From positions 29,319,707-29,383,706 of the forward strand of contig CM055894.1 in the NCBI GenBank assembly GCA_029582155.1: 64,000 bases of DNA. Reading direction: 5' to 3'. This DNA is from Panopea generosa (lineage: Eukaryota > Mollusca > Bivalvia > Adapedonta > Hiatellidae). Positions within the stretch are counted from its first letter, which is position 1. Each line of letters opens with the position of its first letter. The notes under the pieces were generated by a model, which did no database searches, was not told where the DNA came from, and saw only the letters and a list, made by a program, of their open reading frames with translations. This document shows, in pieces, positions 23,536-36,312 of the stretch. Both the position numbers and the translations under genes were made by a program.

Positions 23536-23727
23536 TATATACCAAAGTATTTTAATAAAACTCTGAGAAGACCTCCCGTTATATATTTGCAAAACTTTGA
23601 TGATTTTCCCTTATTAGTTTATATTCTATGGTGACTTTGGAAACGTTGATTTAGGTAGTCGGGGCTGTTTTTGCTTTTTTCTACCTGTACTATTCAAACA
23701 AGTGAAGTGTTGCCAAAATGGCTTTTA

Positions 23728-25917
23728 TTTTTAGCTCTACTGGCCAAAGGCCAGAAGGGCTTATGCGGTGGCGTGTTGTCTGTAGTTTGTCGTCTGACGT
23801 CTGTCATCTATTAGCAGCCTTTTCTCTGAAACCATTAAGCCAATTAAACAACTTCACATGGATGTTTCTGTTGCATAGGAGACTATACAGAATTTTTACA
23901 GAACCGCCATTACTTAAAATAGTCTAAAACTTAAAAAATCTTCTTCTCATGAACGGCCCAACAGATTTTGAAAATGTTTATGTAGTTATGATAACCACCT
24001 ATAGTTCTACTAGATTTTTTCAAATGGTTTCCCTGGGGTTAAGAATGACCCCGCCTTGAGGGTTTAATTCGGGGACACAATCATGTCATTAAAATAAACA
24101 TTAAAAAAATTTTTTAAAAAGGAACTGATTTTGCCTATATTTTCACAAAAGCATTGATTGGTCAAGGAGGTTCAAATTTAATAGAAATCTATAGCAACAG
24201 ATATAGGCTAAAAGTCAATTATTTGTTTTTAATCCTAAATTCTGTTAAGGTTAAAAAAATACATAAACTAAAAAACTCTTATTATTTTTAGCGGAGGGTT
24301 CAATTAGGGGACACATGTCAATTATAATATTTTTTTTTTTTTTTATCAATAGAAATGAGTTTGCCTATATCTTCACAAAAGCATTGTTAGGTGAAGGAGG
24401 TTCAGATTTGTAAAAATGACTGGGTTCCAATGTCTTAAGGGGTCAGGAGGGCAAAAGGGTAAAAATTTGGAATTACAAAAAATGTTTTCTTAAGAACCAG
24501 TAAGTCAGATTTGTTCATATTTGGCATAAATTATCCTAATGTGTAGGGGTTTGATTCCAGATAAGAATTTAGGGACTAATATTTATAGGGGCCCTGTAAG
24601 GGGACTTGGAATTTTACATAGGGATACTATGGGAAATCAGAATTTTTTTTCATCTTTTTAGGCAAAATTATTATTTAATATGAGTTCTGAAGTATCATCT
24701 AGTCATAGGAAATTAGATTTGGTTCAATAAGGAGAATTGACTTTCCATAACCGGCCAGGGCGGGGAAAAAAGGGTCAAAATAGAAAAAAATTAAAAATTT
24801 TCTTTTCAACAACCGGTCAGTCAAATTTGTTCATATTCATATAAATTATCCCAATGAGTATGGGTTTAAAGTTTGTACAAATCAAGGGTGTTGGTATTTA
24901 TAGGGGCGCTGTAAGGGGGCTTTGAGTTTTATATAGAAATACTTTTGGAAAACAGTAAATTCTCTCTTTTTTTCATTCATTTATGACTTTTTTATTCAGT
25001 TTGAGTTTTGAAGCATATTCTAGTCATAACAAAAAAGGTTTTGTTCAATACTTATATGGATTGACTTTCTAAAAGGGGCCAGGTGGGGTCATGAAATGAT
25101 TTCAACAATCGGTCAGTCAAATTTGTTCATATTTGATATAAATTATCTCTATGATTAAGAAATCTAAGTTTGTACAAATCAAGGGGCACTGGGATTTATA
25201 GAGGCCCTGTAAAAGGTCTTTGAGTTTTACGTATGAATACTATGGGAAAATGGAAAATTCTCATTTTTGTAAATATGTTGTTTAATTTGAGATCTTAAAT
25301 ATTGTCTAGTAACAATAAATTCGATTTTGTTCAGTAAAGATGATTGAATTTCCATAAGGGGCCTGGGGGTGGGTGGGGCAATAAGGTTAAAATTTGGAAT
25401 TTCACAAAGCTTCCTCTCAATAACCTTTCAGTCAAACTAGTTCATATTTGATATAAATATCCTTACATCAGTAAGTTTTGGAGATTCTGCATATCATTGG
25501 GTTGGGATCTATTGGGGCCCTGTAATATGACTTTTATTGTTACATAGGAATATTATAGGGAAAGCTGATTATTTTAATTTTTTGCATCCATGTACAAAAA
25601 CTTCTTTTTAAAATCTAAAGCATTTCTGCTCATAACATATCCCCAAAAGTGAGTGATTGAAGTTCTGACAAATTAAGGGGCTGGGTTGTATAAGGGTTCT
25701 GTACGGGGGCTATATGTGTTTACAGATGAATGGTATGGACATTTAAAGTATTTACTTTCATTGCAATAAGGTTTTTGTTCAGTATGGGTGTGGTGGGGGT
25801 ATTTATCCATAAGTTGTTAAAAGGACCCTCGAAGAGGGTAAATATTGTGAAATTTCAAAAAGGCTATGGCCACTATGATTCAGTAGAGTGTCATCAGACC
25901 CTTTTGGGCCTCTTGTT
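23728..25917 (+). mobile_element. Tandem-core element with CTGGCCaaaGGCCAG start (family 10)
   Basis: It starts TTTTTAGCTCTACTGGCC with hairpin CTGGCC aaa GGCCAG, then TTTGTCGTCTGACGTCTGTC. Units of about 300 bp contain GTTCATATTTG, GGGGCCCTGTAAGGGG, TTTTACATAGGGATACTATG and CTCAATAACC. The end is AGACCC tttt GGGCCTCTTGTT. The 59-bp block at 24181-24239 is shared exactly with 62865-62923. A related copy ends the cluster at 55014-56260. Confidence 0.78.
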
Positions 25918-27129
25918 AATTAAAAAAGAGAAATGAGTGTTGAATTTTATGCTTTACCACATCCTTTAGAATATGGCACCATTATTTAAGTGCATCTTAA
26001 AACGAAGTCAATATTATAACGTTACGGTATGACGTGTTGTTTGAAACAAATTGACGTCAGGGCACTTTAAAATTAATAAGCATGATGAATTATCGCAGTT
26101 CCATAAAGTTCTTCTCTTTGTTTGGTTATACAGCCCAACTCAAACAGAGAAACATTTTTAGAGTGCATATCGTAAGGCTAATATTTCAACGGATCTATAA
26201 TTAAAATTGCACAAATGTTTTCGAGATTGCTAGAAATTATTCATTAAAAAGAACTTTTGAGCATGTTTTGAAGACATTAGAACTAAAACGTGCTTTACAG
26301 AATGTTGTGGCCAGCATACCATTTTTGGATTTCATTGATACGTTTACTTAATGGTGTCAATGGTAACAAAAATATATAGACCTGCATAGAGGCTAGTATT
26401 TTGAGAAGAAGTGACGCAGTAAATGTGATATGAATTCACCTGTTCATAATATTGATGTCGGATATGGCAAATACAAAGTCATCAATTTGCCCCGACATAG
26501 TTAACTGTTAAGGTTTGAATATCGCCTTATTTTTTTAATAGTTGACATATCATTCCAAAATTTTCAAAATGTATCCCATATACATTTATTACAAACACAA
26601 TAATAATATTGCGCATAGCTTAATTGATAAAAATAATGATACAAAAATTAATGAACTTTCTGATTCCTCCATGTACATAATTAAATAGTATACTAACTCT
26701 GAGCTAATGATGTGCTGATGTCAAAATTTAACTTCCTTTGAAATACAGTATTCAACTCGGAGACTGGACTTTTTTTTAAAAATATATTCAATGTATATAT
26801 AGTTTCTCATTGAGATTGAACTTGAAGATTGACATTTTAATAATATATATTATTCAATTTAAAGAATGAAATTATTTTTTAAATATACTCATTTAGATGA
26901 ACTTTGATATATTGTCTTAAATATACACAGTAATATAAACTTGAGTATTGAATTTTATATGTATACCTGTATATGTTGTAGATTGTCTAGGTGATTGAAC
27001 TGTCTTCAACATGTGAGGGGTGATCTAAATGTATTATGTATTTATTAGTCGCCCAAAATTCATGTGAAATTTAACATCAATATATATACGAATGAATAGC
27101 TGTATTCAATACTTACACAATGGTATATA
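25918..27129. other. AT-rich intron sequence
   Basis: No exon, RNA gene or element border was recognised. It is noticeably richer in A and T than the flanking elements. Confidence 0.5.
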
Positions 27130-29273
27130 CAGACCCTAAACCGCTCAAGTACCCCAAATGCACGCAAACGGAGTGCACTCAGAGCGTAAGCGGAGCGCGA
27201 GCGTAGCGCAGACGGAGCGCGAACGGAGCGCAGATTGAGCGCTGACGGAGCGGACCTGGACCGTAAGCAAACGCTGAATTTTTAATAATAAACGCACTCC
27301 TGAACGCATGAAATAGATCGAGTGCACTCAGACACGCTGAATGCACACAGATACGCTGAGTGCACTCAGATGCGCAGTATATGCAGTATACGCTAGACAC
27401 AGTAAGATAACTGATAACAGAACTATTCGTGCGCTACTGAGTGCACTCGTTCATTCGGATACACTCTTTTTTCATCATTTGATCGTGAAATCGATACTTA
27501 AAATCGAGATTAAAAAGAAAATTTCTTTCACATAAATATAAACCATGTATTTTATATAAATGTTTTATTGTAAAACGCATGATAAAACTTATTTTTGTCA
27601 ACAATTTATCAATTATAGCATAAATATCAATATTTAGCTGATCAATACAATAATGTTTAAAATACCTATTATACAATAGACGACACATCAACGGTTATCT
27701 ACGGTTAATTTAGTTGCATGTTTAAGTATGTTTTGGTTTGCGCAACAAAAATATAAATAATTAAAAATGTAATAAAATGTATATATATTGTGTAAATAAC
27801 AATTCGAAAAGATGTAATATGAATTCACTATTTGCCGTGTTATTTCGATATAAATTAGTTATAGAACATACAATACATTTACTTTATTTCGATTTAAGCG
27901 TATACTGTTCCAAATACAAAAATATCAAAGCATGCGTGAAACAAACAAAACATAGATATGCGGAAAATTATATGATTATGATTCTATTGTTTGGGTATTT
28001 CGGCAAAATAAAAATTACCAATTTTCAATTTAATTTGGACTTTAGTTTTATATTTTCCCCAAACATAGTTACACTGAGTTTGTGCTTAGTTGTGAACAAA
28101 TGTACGTAAAACTGTATAGCACAGTGGGTGTAGTTTCAAACAAGTTTAATATAGTTTGTCATTTTAAATAATATATTAACATAAAGCATACTATCAGTAA
28201 AATAATAGTTTGAGAAACCCGCTGAAAAAAGTTCATTGCAAGTATATTTATATACATAATGATAACGAAAATTATTATAAAAACTTAAAATATCAGAATA
28301 TATTTTTTAAGTCTAGTGAAGCCACAATTGGACCCAAATCGAGAAAAACACTACAAGATTATTATTTTTCAAAAATCATTTATTATAATGTCGAATTGCA
28401 TTGCACGGGTTATAATAAATTTTTCATCACCCTTGCAGTGCATATTATTGATTATAAAGCTTATTTTAGTTTGAACATTAACAAAACCAGTGATATATCC
28501 ACATGTTGTTAAGTCACTGCTTACACTGAGCAGATTTATGGATTATTATAAGGCCAACGAGGTATCAACAGTATGGAATTATTAATTAAATTTAATTATT
28601 AATAACAATATATTTAGTTTATGTTGATGATGTATGTGTAAATTTTGTGGACAAACTTATTGCTTTCCTGTCACAAACGGCTTACGGTATATCAAAGAAG
28701 ATACTGACGCAAACACATGTTGGTCTGGATAACAGACGCCGGTATAACTTACGATATTCTTTGACCACCCAGACCACTGATCACATATCAAAACATAGAC
28801 ATTTCCGTTAAACATGCCTACTATCGATACTAGCTTATCGGAAATTTACAACCTTTCGCCCAGCGGGTGACATAATATGTAGACAAACAATCGGATTATG
28901 AATTAATTTACCTTGACTAAATCCCATGGATACATTTTATTGCTCCATTGGAACAGATTAAATTAAAAAGTCAATATAGAATCATTTTAAGAGTTGAGAT
29001 GTTGCGATTGGTTATTGGCCGGAAACCGAACTGAGCGAACTGAACGTTGAGTGAACGCTGAACGAAGCGAACGATAAGAGGAGTATTAAACAGAGCACTC
29101 AGATATACAGCGCTCGTGAGCGAATACCTGCGTTTGTGAGTGCATTAAATTAACCGCGTTTAATCGAGTGCACGCAAACGGAGCGCGAACGGAGTGCGAA
29201 CTAAGCGCGAACGGAGTGCAAACTGAGCGCAAACGGAGTGCAATTATGGGGTACTTGAGCGGTTTAGGGTCTG
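27130..29273. mobile_element. 2.14-kb terminal-inverted-repeat element with GAGCGC-rich subterminal arrays
   Basis: Both ends carry CAGACCCTAAACCGCTCAAG followed by TACCCCA, in opposite orientation, an inverted repeat of about 27 bp with TA on each side. Inside each end is a cluster of roughly 10-bp GC-rich words of the type AACGGAGCGCG/GGAGTGC, in the same orientation at both ends. The middle (27500-29000) is very AT-rich. Open frames of 110 and 100 codons at 27777-28109 and 28210-28512 have no domain I recognise, so it is probably non-autonomous. TA targets suggest Tc1/mariner or a relative, but the long subterminal arrays are unlike simple mariners. Confidence 0.8.
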
Positions 29274-29429
29274 TACATGTATCTGCTGAAACACGAGATT
29301 TCAGAGTTATAGTCATTTCAATATAGACAGTCGTTGACCAATATGTTAAAAATGGTTGGGAAATGATTAGCAAATGTATTAAAGTTAGTACTAAACTCAG
29401 TTATTCTCTAAAATATATTTTTGATGAGA

Positions 29430-29795
29430 TAACACAGGTTTATGAATTGACGAAAGTGTGTTATGAGAAAGTTTGTAGATGAAAAAAGTAATTTGATTCT
29501 GATGTAGAGTCTGTTGAAAAGGCAACAAAATCTGGTCGGCCAAAGATAGCAACATGTAAGAAAATTGTGTCTAAAATTAGAGAATTTGTTTGAAATGATG
29601 CGCGATATTATATGCATGATTTAGCACGCATTGCAGTTATATCACTATCTTCAGTTCATTTCATTCTTAGAAAAAAAACATGAAATTCGGGAAAATTTCT
29701 ACTAGGCGGGTGTCAAACTTGTTGCATGATGACCAAAAAGAGGCATGTGTTGGAACTGCCAAAAACTGCTTAAAATGTTCCTTGTTAGGTGTGTG
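29430..29795 (+). pseudogene. Decayed mariner transposase N-terminal region
   Basis: Reading through an internal stop, the plus strand gives SVEKATKSGRPKIATCKKI, then REFV, a stop, DARYYMHDLARIAVI, SLSSVHFIL, KISTRRVSNLLHDDQKEACV. This follows the order of the mariner second helix-turn-helix and linker (SGRPK, then SVHxIL, then a Val/Leu-rich linker). The frame is broken and no catalytic domain follows. It begins about 150 bp after the 2.14-kb element, so the two may be unrelated insertions side by side. Confidence 0.72.
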
Positions 29796-31102
29796 GAGTA
29801 TATAACTAATAAGAATGAAACACTTTAAAAATTGTTTTTTGCCCTGTGGTTTACAGGACTATTTGTCCGAACAAAGTGAAAGTATGATTAACTAAAATTA
29901 GATCACAGTGTATTATTAAGGGTATTTTGCAAATAAACAAAACTATGAAACCGTCTTCTCAGCATCTTATTTCAACAAAGGATAAAATCACCAATTAAAA
30001 CATTTTTGTTTTTTTTACAAAAATTGAAGCAATTCCTTTCATTGTTTCCCAGCAAGTACGAAATACCCGGATGTTGGATGAGAAATCCAGTCTAAAAGCC
30101 AACACCATCAAATTTTCTGTTATCGCTGCTTGGTTTTAATATGAGGGCCATAAAATTATAACAGCCATGGAAAATATTATTTTAAAAGTTAATTATTAAT
30201 GTTTACTTTTATAAAACTCATATTTATTTGGAAATACACAAATAATAAGTGAAAAATATAATTTTCATCATTACAGAATCAAAAACTAAAATTAAAAACA
30301 TATCAATTGTAACTTATAGATAATATGATAATTGGCAAAACTATTCTTATATTAGATGCCCAAATATAATTATTGAGGCATATGTGTAAATTGTGAATTT
30401 CATGCCCCTGGGTCTCACTATTTGGCCCTGGCCCTTTAATAACTTTACTATACCTAGAGAAAATGACAAAAAAAGTTATTTCTCATGGATGAATAGATTT
30501 ATTTGAATGTTTTTGATGTGATTGGTGTAGCTGACATAACAGCCAAAATCCATGTTGAATTTTTGCCTCTGACCACCCATGGACCTAGGGCAGAGACATA
30601 TTATGTTTGGGGTGGGGTAGGCATTTTGTTTGTATTAAAAATCTGATTATAAATTACATGCCTTTTTTGTATGGTTTTAAACACTATTTTCAAGTGTTAA
30701 CATTTCATTGGGATTTATTTGACAATTTTTGAATAAAATTAAAACTAAAAATAGTAAAATGTCTTTGTTGAATGTTGCTTTTTAGCTAAACTAAAAAACA
30801 GTTTCATGTAGATTTTAACCTTATTGGGGACCTGTCAGGGGACTTTACATTTTTTACAAAGAAACGTTATGGTAAACTGTAAATCCAATTTAATCTATTT
30901 CCTTTTCATAGTACTTAAATAACTGTTTGTTCAGTAGTTGTGAGATGAGAATATTTTCCCAAATGGGGTTAAAACAATCCGTCTCCCAAAATAATCACTT
31001 TAGTGAAATTTTAAAAAGTACCATGATCACTATAAGCTCCATATGCCCTCTTATATTGAAATTAAACGAGAAACTTAACATATTTATTTTGTTTTGCAAC
31101 AG
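29796..31102. other. Intron 3, last part, with small family 6 and family 10 fragments
   Basis: 30385-30560 shares GTGAATTTCATGCCCCTGGG and GAGAAAATGACAAAAAA with family 6. 30820-30890 shares GGGACCTGTCAGGGGACTTTA with family 10. The rest is unassigned. Confidence 0.45.
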
Positions 31103-31282
31103 TAATAACAGAAAATGCCACTTATGATTCTGCTGGACCAAGACCTCAGGATAATCCGACAGCAGGACCATCCAACAAAGATAATACATATGCTATAGTC
31201 AACAAGCACAATAAACCACTAATAGCACCAAATAATATGGATGTATATGCTGAAGTGAAGAAACCCCAGAAAAAGCACAACG
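31103..31282 (+). CDS. Internal exon 4: tyrosine-motif segment of the cytoplasmic tail
   Basis: At 180 nt this is the largest exon. The acceptor is ttttgcaacag, the donor is aacg|gtaggc, and it is phase 1-1. It encodes a split Val codon and 59 residues of hydrophilic, Asn/Pro/Lys-rich sequence with three tyrosines: ENATYDSAG near residue 7, DNTYAIVNK near 29 and MDVYAEVKK near 48. The two YAxV sites resemble SH2-binding or ITIM-like sites (YxxV), but the -2 residues (Asn, Asp) do not fit the strict ITIM consensus and the 15-residue gap between them is too long for an ITAM. Such tails occur on invertebrate adhesion and phagocytic receptors. The likely role, docking of signalling proteins after tyrosine phosphorylation, is inferred from motif shape. 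Confidence 0.82.
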
Positions 31283-31811
31283 GTAGGCATTACCAATCTT
31301 TTCACTCACAAAATGTACTATATTGTAAATAAACAACTTTAGGGAAGAATTTCCACACCAAGGTATCATACTAAAAAGAGATGTGAACTAATTGGATTAC
31401 CTAGCCAGCAATTAAACCCACAATATCCTGTTGAGGAGATGGTTGCATATCCATCTAAACATCTCTGTTAAAATATGATTGAAGAATTGTCCTTATTAAA
31501 TGTGAAAGTGACTTATGTGACCATGAAAGGTGGAAATACAAGTGTTTAAAACTTTTGATCATCAATAAAATAATAACTAAATTGTTAAAAATTTGTATTA
31601 CCATATGTGCAGTATTTGTAAAATGATGTTCTGACATAATACAAGATTAACTTGCAATGTCAGTTATTGGAAAGAAGGATGTTTTTATCAAGGTGGTACA
31701 TGTATAATCATTAATAAATGTAACACGTTTTCCTTATTTTTACCCCTGATTTTTATGGTTATGCTATTAAATAAACTTCACAAAATCATGGGTCGTAATT
31801 TCTATATTGTT
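31283..31811. other. Intron 4, first part, no recognised feature
   Basis: AT-rich; no RNA gene, exon or repeat border seen. Confidence 0.5.
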
Positions 31812-32105
31812 GTGCTGAGCCTGATTAGCTCAGTCGGTTATGCATCTGACTATCAATCCAGGGGTTGTGAGTTTCAATCCCCGCCAGGCAACAGTCTCCG
31901 TGATAATTGATAAACGACATTGTGTCTCACTATCATTCGTCTCTCACCACTGATTCAATTAGGGAAGTTATCAGTTACTTGCGGAGATGGTGTGTGCTCG
32001 AATACTGCTTAACCTTCAAGGAAACAGTGGTTAGGTTAACTGATCATCTGTTAGCCCTCGATAGAATAAAAATAATGCTAAATATTCAATCAATAAGTCA
32101 ATCAA
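31812..32105 (+). mobile_element. tRNA-headed SINE, copy 2
   Basis: Same family as 10257-10543. The head GATTAGCTCAGTCGGTTATG with GTTTCAATCCCCGCC is more complete here. The body has CAACAGTCTCCGTGATAAT and the tail AATCAATAAGTCAATCAA. It is flanked by TCTATATTGTT at 31801-31811 and 32106-32116. Confidence 0.9.
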
Positions 32106-32334
32106 TCTATATTGTTATACATTTAATTATTAATGTGTTGTTTCTCTGGCTTCTTCTAAGTATGTAGGCTGTAGCATTACTCATTTCTTTATATAAATGT
32201 TGAGATAATTATTTGTGAATAACCAGACATAAATTTACAGACTAAACTACGGCGAATGTGTCTAGCTACAATGCAAATCAAGAACACACAACTATAGAAT
32301 CAACCAACATTAAGTAACTTCATGAAAGTTCGAT

Positions 32335-34010
32335 TTTTTAAAAACAAAAATCCATTTTCATGAAGGGTATCCAGCTGTGATAAACTGTGGATGCTGGTAC
32401 AAGATTATTTAAAAAAAATCTATTTTCATTACAGGGTATCCAGCTTTGATAAACTGGATGCTGGTACAAGATTATTTCAAAAATAAATCAATTTTCATGA
32501 CGGTATCCAGCTGTGATAAACTGCGGATACTGGTACAAGATTATTTCAACCATAGATCCATTTTCATGACAGGGTATCCAGCTGTGATAAACTGCGGAAA
32601 CTGGTACAAGATTAGTTCAACCATAGATCCATTTTCATGACAGGGTATCCAGCTGTGATAAACTGCGGAAACTGGTACAAGATTAGTTCAACCATAGATC
32701 CATTTTCATGACAGGGTATCCAGCTGTGATAAACTGCGGATACTGGTACAAGATAAGTTCAACGATAGATCCATTTTCATGACAGGGTATCCAGCTGTGA
32801 TAAACTGCAGATACTGGTACAAGATTATTTCAAAAATAGATCAATTTTCATGACAGGGTATCCAGCGGTGATAAACTGTGGATACTGGTACAAGATTATT
32901 TCAAAAATAGATCCATTTTCAGCTGTGATAAACTGTGGATACTGGTACAAGATAAGTTCAACCATAGATCCATTTTCATGACAGGGTATCCAGCTGTGAT
33001 AATCTGTGGGTACTGGTACAAGATTATTTCAAAAATAGATCCATTTTCGTGACAGGGTATCCAGCTGTGATAAACTGTGGATACTGGTACAAGATTAATT
33101 CCACAATATATCAATTTTCATGACAGGGTATCCAGCTGTGATAAACTGTGGATACTGGTACAAGATTATTTCAAAAATAGATCCATTTTTATGAAAGGAT
33201 ATCCAGCTGTGATAAACTGTGGATACTTGTACAAGATAAGTTCAACCATGGATCCATTTTCATGACAGGGTAACCAGCTGTGATAATCTGTGGGTACTGG
33301 TACAAGATTATTTCAAAAATAGATCCATTTTCATGACAGGGTATCCAGCTGTGATAAACTGTGGATACTGGTACAAGATTAGTTCAACTATAGATCCATT
33401 TTCATGATCCATCTGTGAAAAACTGTGGATACTGGTACAAAATTATTTCAAAAATAGATCCATTTTCATGACAGGGTATCCAGCTGTGATAAACTGTGGA
33501 TACTGGTACAGTATTAGTTCAACCATAGATCCATTTTCATGACAAGGTAATCTGTGGATACTGGTACAAGATTATTTCAAAAATAGATCCATTTTCATGA
33601 CAGGGTATCCAGCTGTGATAAACTTTGGATAGTGGTACAAAATTATTTCAAAAATAGATCCATTTTCATGACAGGGTATCCAGCTGTGATAAACTGTGGA
33701 TACTGGTACAGTATTAGTTCAACTATAGATCTATTTTCATGACAGTGTATCCATCTGTGATAAACTGTGGATACTGGTACAAAATTATTTCAAAAATAGA
33801 TCCATTTTCATGACAGGGTATCCAGCTGTGATAAACTGTGGATACTGGTACAGTATTAGTTCAACCATAGATTCATTTTCATGACAAGGTAATCTGTGGA
33901 TACTGGTACAAGATTATTTCAAAAATAGATCCATTTTCATGACAGGGTATCCAGCTGTGATAAACTTTGGATAGTGGTACAAGATTATTTCAAAAGTAGA
34001 TCCATTTCTA
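32335..34010. repeat. 71-bp minisatellite, about 24 copies
   Basis: The unit contains GATCCATTTTCATGACAGGG, TATCCAGCTGTGATAAACTG and TGGATACTGGTACAAGATTA. Exact 71-bp spacing is visible at AGGGTATCC 32571, 32642, 32713 and 32784. Two subtypes differ in the joint: ATTTCAAAAATA and AGTTCAACCATA. Several copies in the second half lack part of the unit (for example at 33540 and 33890). Degenerate copies trail off to about 34370. The short frames across it follow from the repeat and are not genes. Confidence 0.95.
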
Positions 34011-34526
34011 TGACTGGTACTGATATATTGCCTTATGATGTGAAGTTAGTGCATAAGTATAATATATGTAAAACAGTGAAACAATGTAGAATGTGAATGA
34101 GTATCCAGGTGTGATAAACTGTGCATGCTGGTATGAGATTATTTCAACTAAAGATTAATTTTCATGAACTGGTACCAATATATTGCACTATGATGTGAAG
34201 TTTGTGCATATATTACATATGCTAAACAACTGGAACAACTTAAAATGTGAAAGGATATCCTGCATTGATAAATTGTATGTGTTGGTACAAGACTATAGAT
34301 CCATTTACAAGAACTGGTATATTACCATCCGATTTGAAGGTAGTGCATATATCGCACATGTAAAACATTGATAAACTACTCCTGAAACTTTTGAAACAGA
34401 AAATCATCTCAACAAAGCTTACATTTTATTTTAAAATCTTGCTTGAATTATTTCTGGTAATCAAGGACACAGCACTATAGAATCAAACAACTCGATATAA
34501 TTGTTTGCTGGTAATATATATATTTA

Positions 34527-34704
34527 CAGTCAAACCTGTCTTAAGCAACCACTGAAGTGAAAGAGCAAAAATGATGTCTTAGGACAGGGTGCTGCTTAAT
34601 ATAGGTTGATTTTAACTTAAAGTATTAACATGGTAAATGGAAAATGAGGCTGTTTAAAACAAGTGGTTGCTTAATAGAGGTGACCAATAACACAGGTTTG
34701 ACTG
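34527..34704. mobile_element. 178-bp MITE with TA target (Tc1/mariner or pogo type)
   Basis: The left end is TA then CAGTCAAACCTGTCTTAAGC; the right end is ACAGGTTTGACTG then TA. The outer 14 bp of the arms match perfectly. Inner blocks (AAGCAACC and GGTTGCTT) also pair. It is too short to encode anything. Confidence 0.88.
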
Positions 34705-34706
34705 TA

Positions 34707-35494
34707 TATCCAAAATTAATTTTACAACAATGCGTATATAAGTATCGGAAAAAAAAAGAAGTTGAAGGTATTCCACATACTGATATAGTGATTGATTTAT
34801 TAAGTACTCTCCAGCAAAAAATATATAAATACACTTTGCAGATAATCAGGGTATTAAAAATAATGTGACTGGCGTTGCATGATTATGACTTCAAAGAACA
34901 TAATATGAAGGGAGGTTACTCTTAGGAACATCTTTTATATCATGTAGATAGTTTACTGTTTGCATTATCTGTTCATATTTTGTACATAGGAATATCAATA
35001 TGCTCACTCACAAGTTTCTGTCATTTATAAGTTGTCTCTGCGCAGTAATTCGCTTTCACAGGAAGTTTCCACTTTCACCAATGTATTCTTTTATCCGAAA
35101 TGATTTTTCTGCTGCTGAAAATAAACTTATTACCCTCCAGAAGATGCTGAGGCAGTCTGCAGTTTGATCTCTCGCATTGCGTTACTGTAGAATTTCTTTA
35201 TATGTCTTCAAACTTTTGTCTTGTTAGCAGGTTTTTTACTTATTTATAAATTTCATGTATGTGACATTATGCACACTATTATTTTTATCTTTAATTCAAG
35301 ATGGCCTTCATAACTAGAATAGTGAAACAAAAATATCTTCCTGTAACGCTGAATGAAAATAATTAATTAGAAATGATCATGGGGTATAGTTCTGTCGGAA
35401 TTATCATGTCCCTTCAATTATAAATGACACCTGCTTGAGTATTTTTAACTTGAATATTTTATGAATAAGGGAGGTTTTATGCACCCCTCCCCCA
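34707..35494. other. Intron sequence, no recognised feature
   Basis: Nothing supportable on either strand. Confidence 0.45.
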
Positions 35495-36300
35495 TTTTTA
35501 GCTCCCCATGAGCAAACCTCAAGGTCAGCTATTCTAATTGCCAGTTGTCCATCTTCTGTCGTCCGCCGTCTGTCACCCGTCTGTGAACTTTTTGTTGTGT
35601 GCACTCTAGCACCAACATTTTTCATTGGATCTTCACTAAACTTGTAGTAGTTATATAACTATAAAATCTCGGACAAGTTCTTGAACTGGCCAAATCGGAT
35701 TATTAATGTAAGAGTTATAGCCCTTGAAACATTAAAAATGCACTATTTGACCTTGTGTGCGCTCTACCACCCGTATTTCTCATCAGATGTATACCAAACT
35801 TACACAGTAACTATATAACCATAATATCTTGGACAAGTTTTTAAACTGCCTAAATCACATTATTAATGTCAGAGTAGGCCCATGAAATATTAAAAAAATA
35901 CACTTTTTTGACCTTGTGTGCAGTATAGTGCCCGCATTTTTCATTTGATCCTCATTAAACTTACACAGTAGTTATAAAACCATAATATATTGGACAATAT
36001 CTTTTACTGGCCAAATCAGATTATTAATGTCAGAATTATGACCCTTGAAATATTAAAACATATATAACACTTTTTGATCGTGTGTGAACTCTAGCACCAG
36101 CATTTTTCTTTTGATTTTCACAAAACTCACACAGTAGTTATATGACCATGAAATCTTTGGACAAGTTTTTGAACTGGCCAAATCAGATAATTAATGTCTG
36201 ATTTATGGATAGAATTTTATGAAACTTTCCAGTATTTAAGTTTAATGTAATACTTTGCTCATGCCAGGACTTCTAAAATTCCAAAATGCAAAATTCTGTA
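35495..36300 (+). mobile_element. Tandem-core element, family 3, copy 2 (3' end lost)
   Basis: It starts TTTTTAGCTCCCCATGAGC with GTCGTCCGCCGTCTGTC. Four units with CTTACACAGTAGTTATA and GAACTGGCCAAATCAGA follow. It runs directly into a family 4 element without its own 3' hairpin. Confidence 0.72.
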
Positions 36301-36312
36301 AGAATCACACTT

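Noticed and set aside
32335-34010. CRISPR-like array (regular repeats)
   Set aside because: A direct minisatellite with no unique spacers, in animal DNA.
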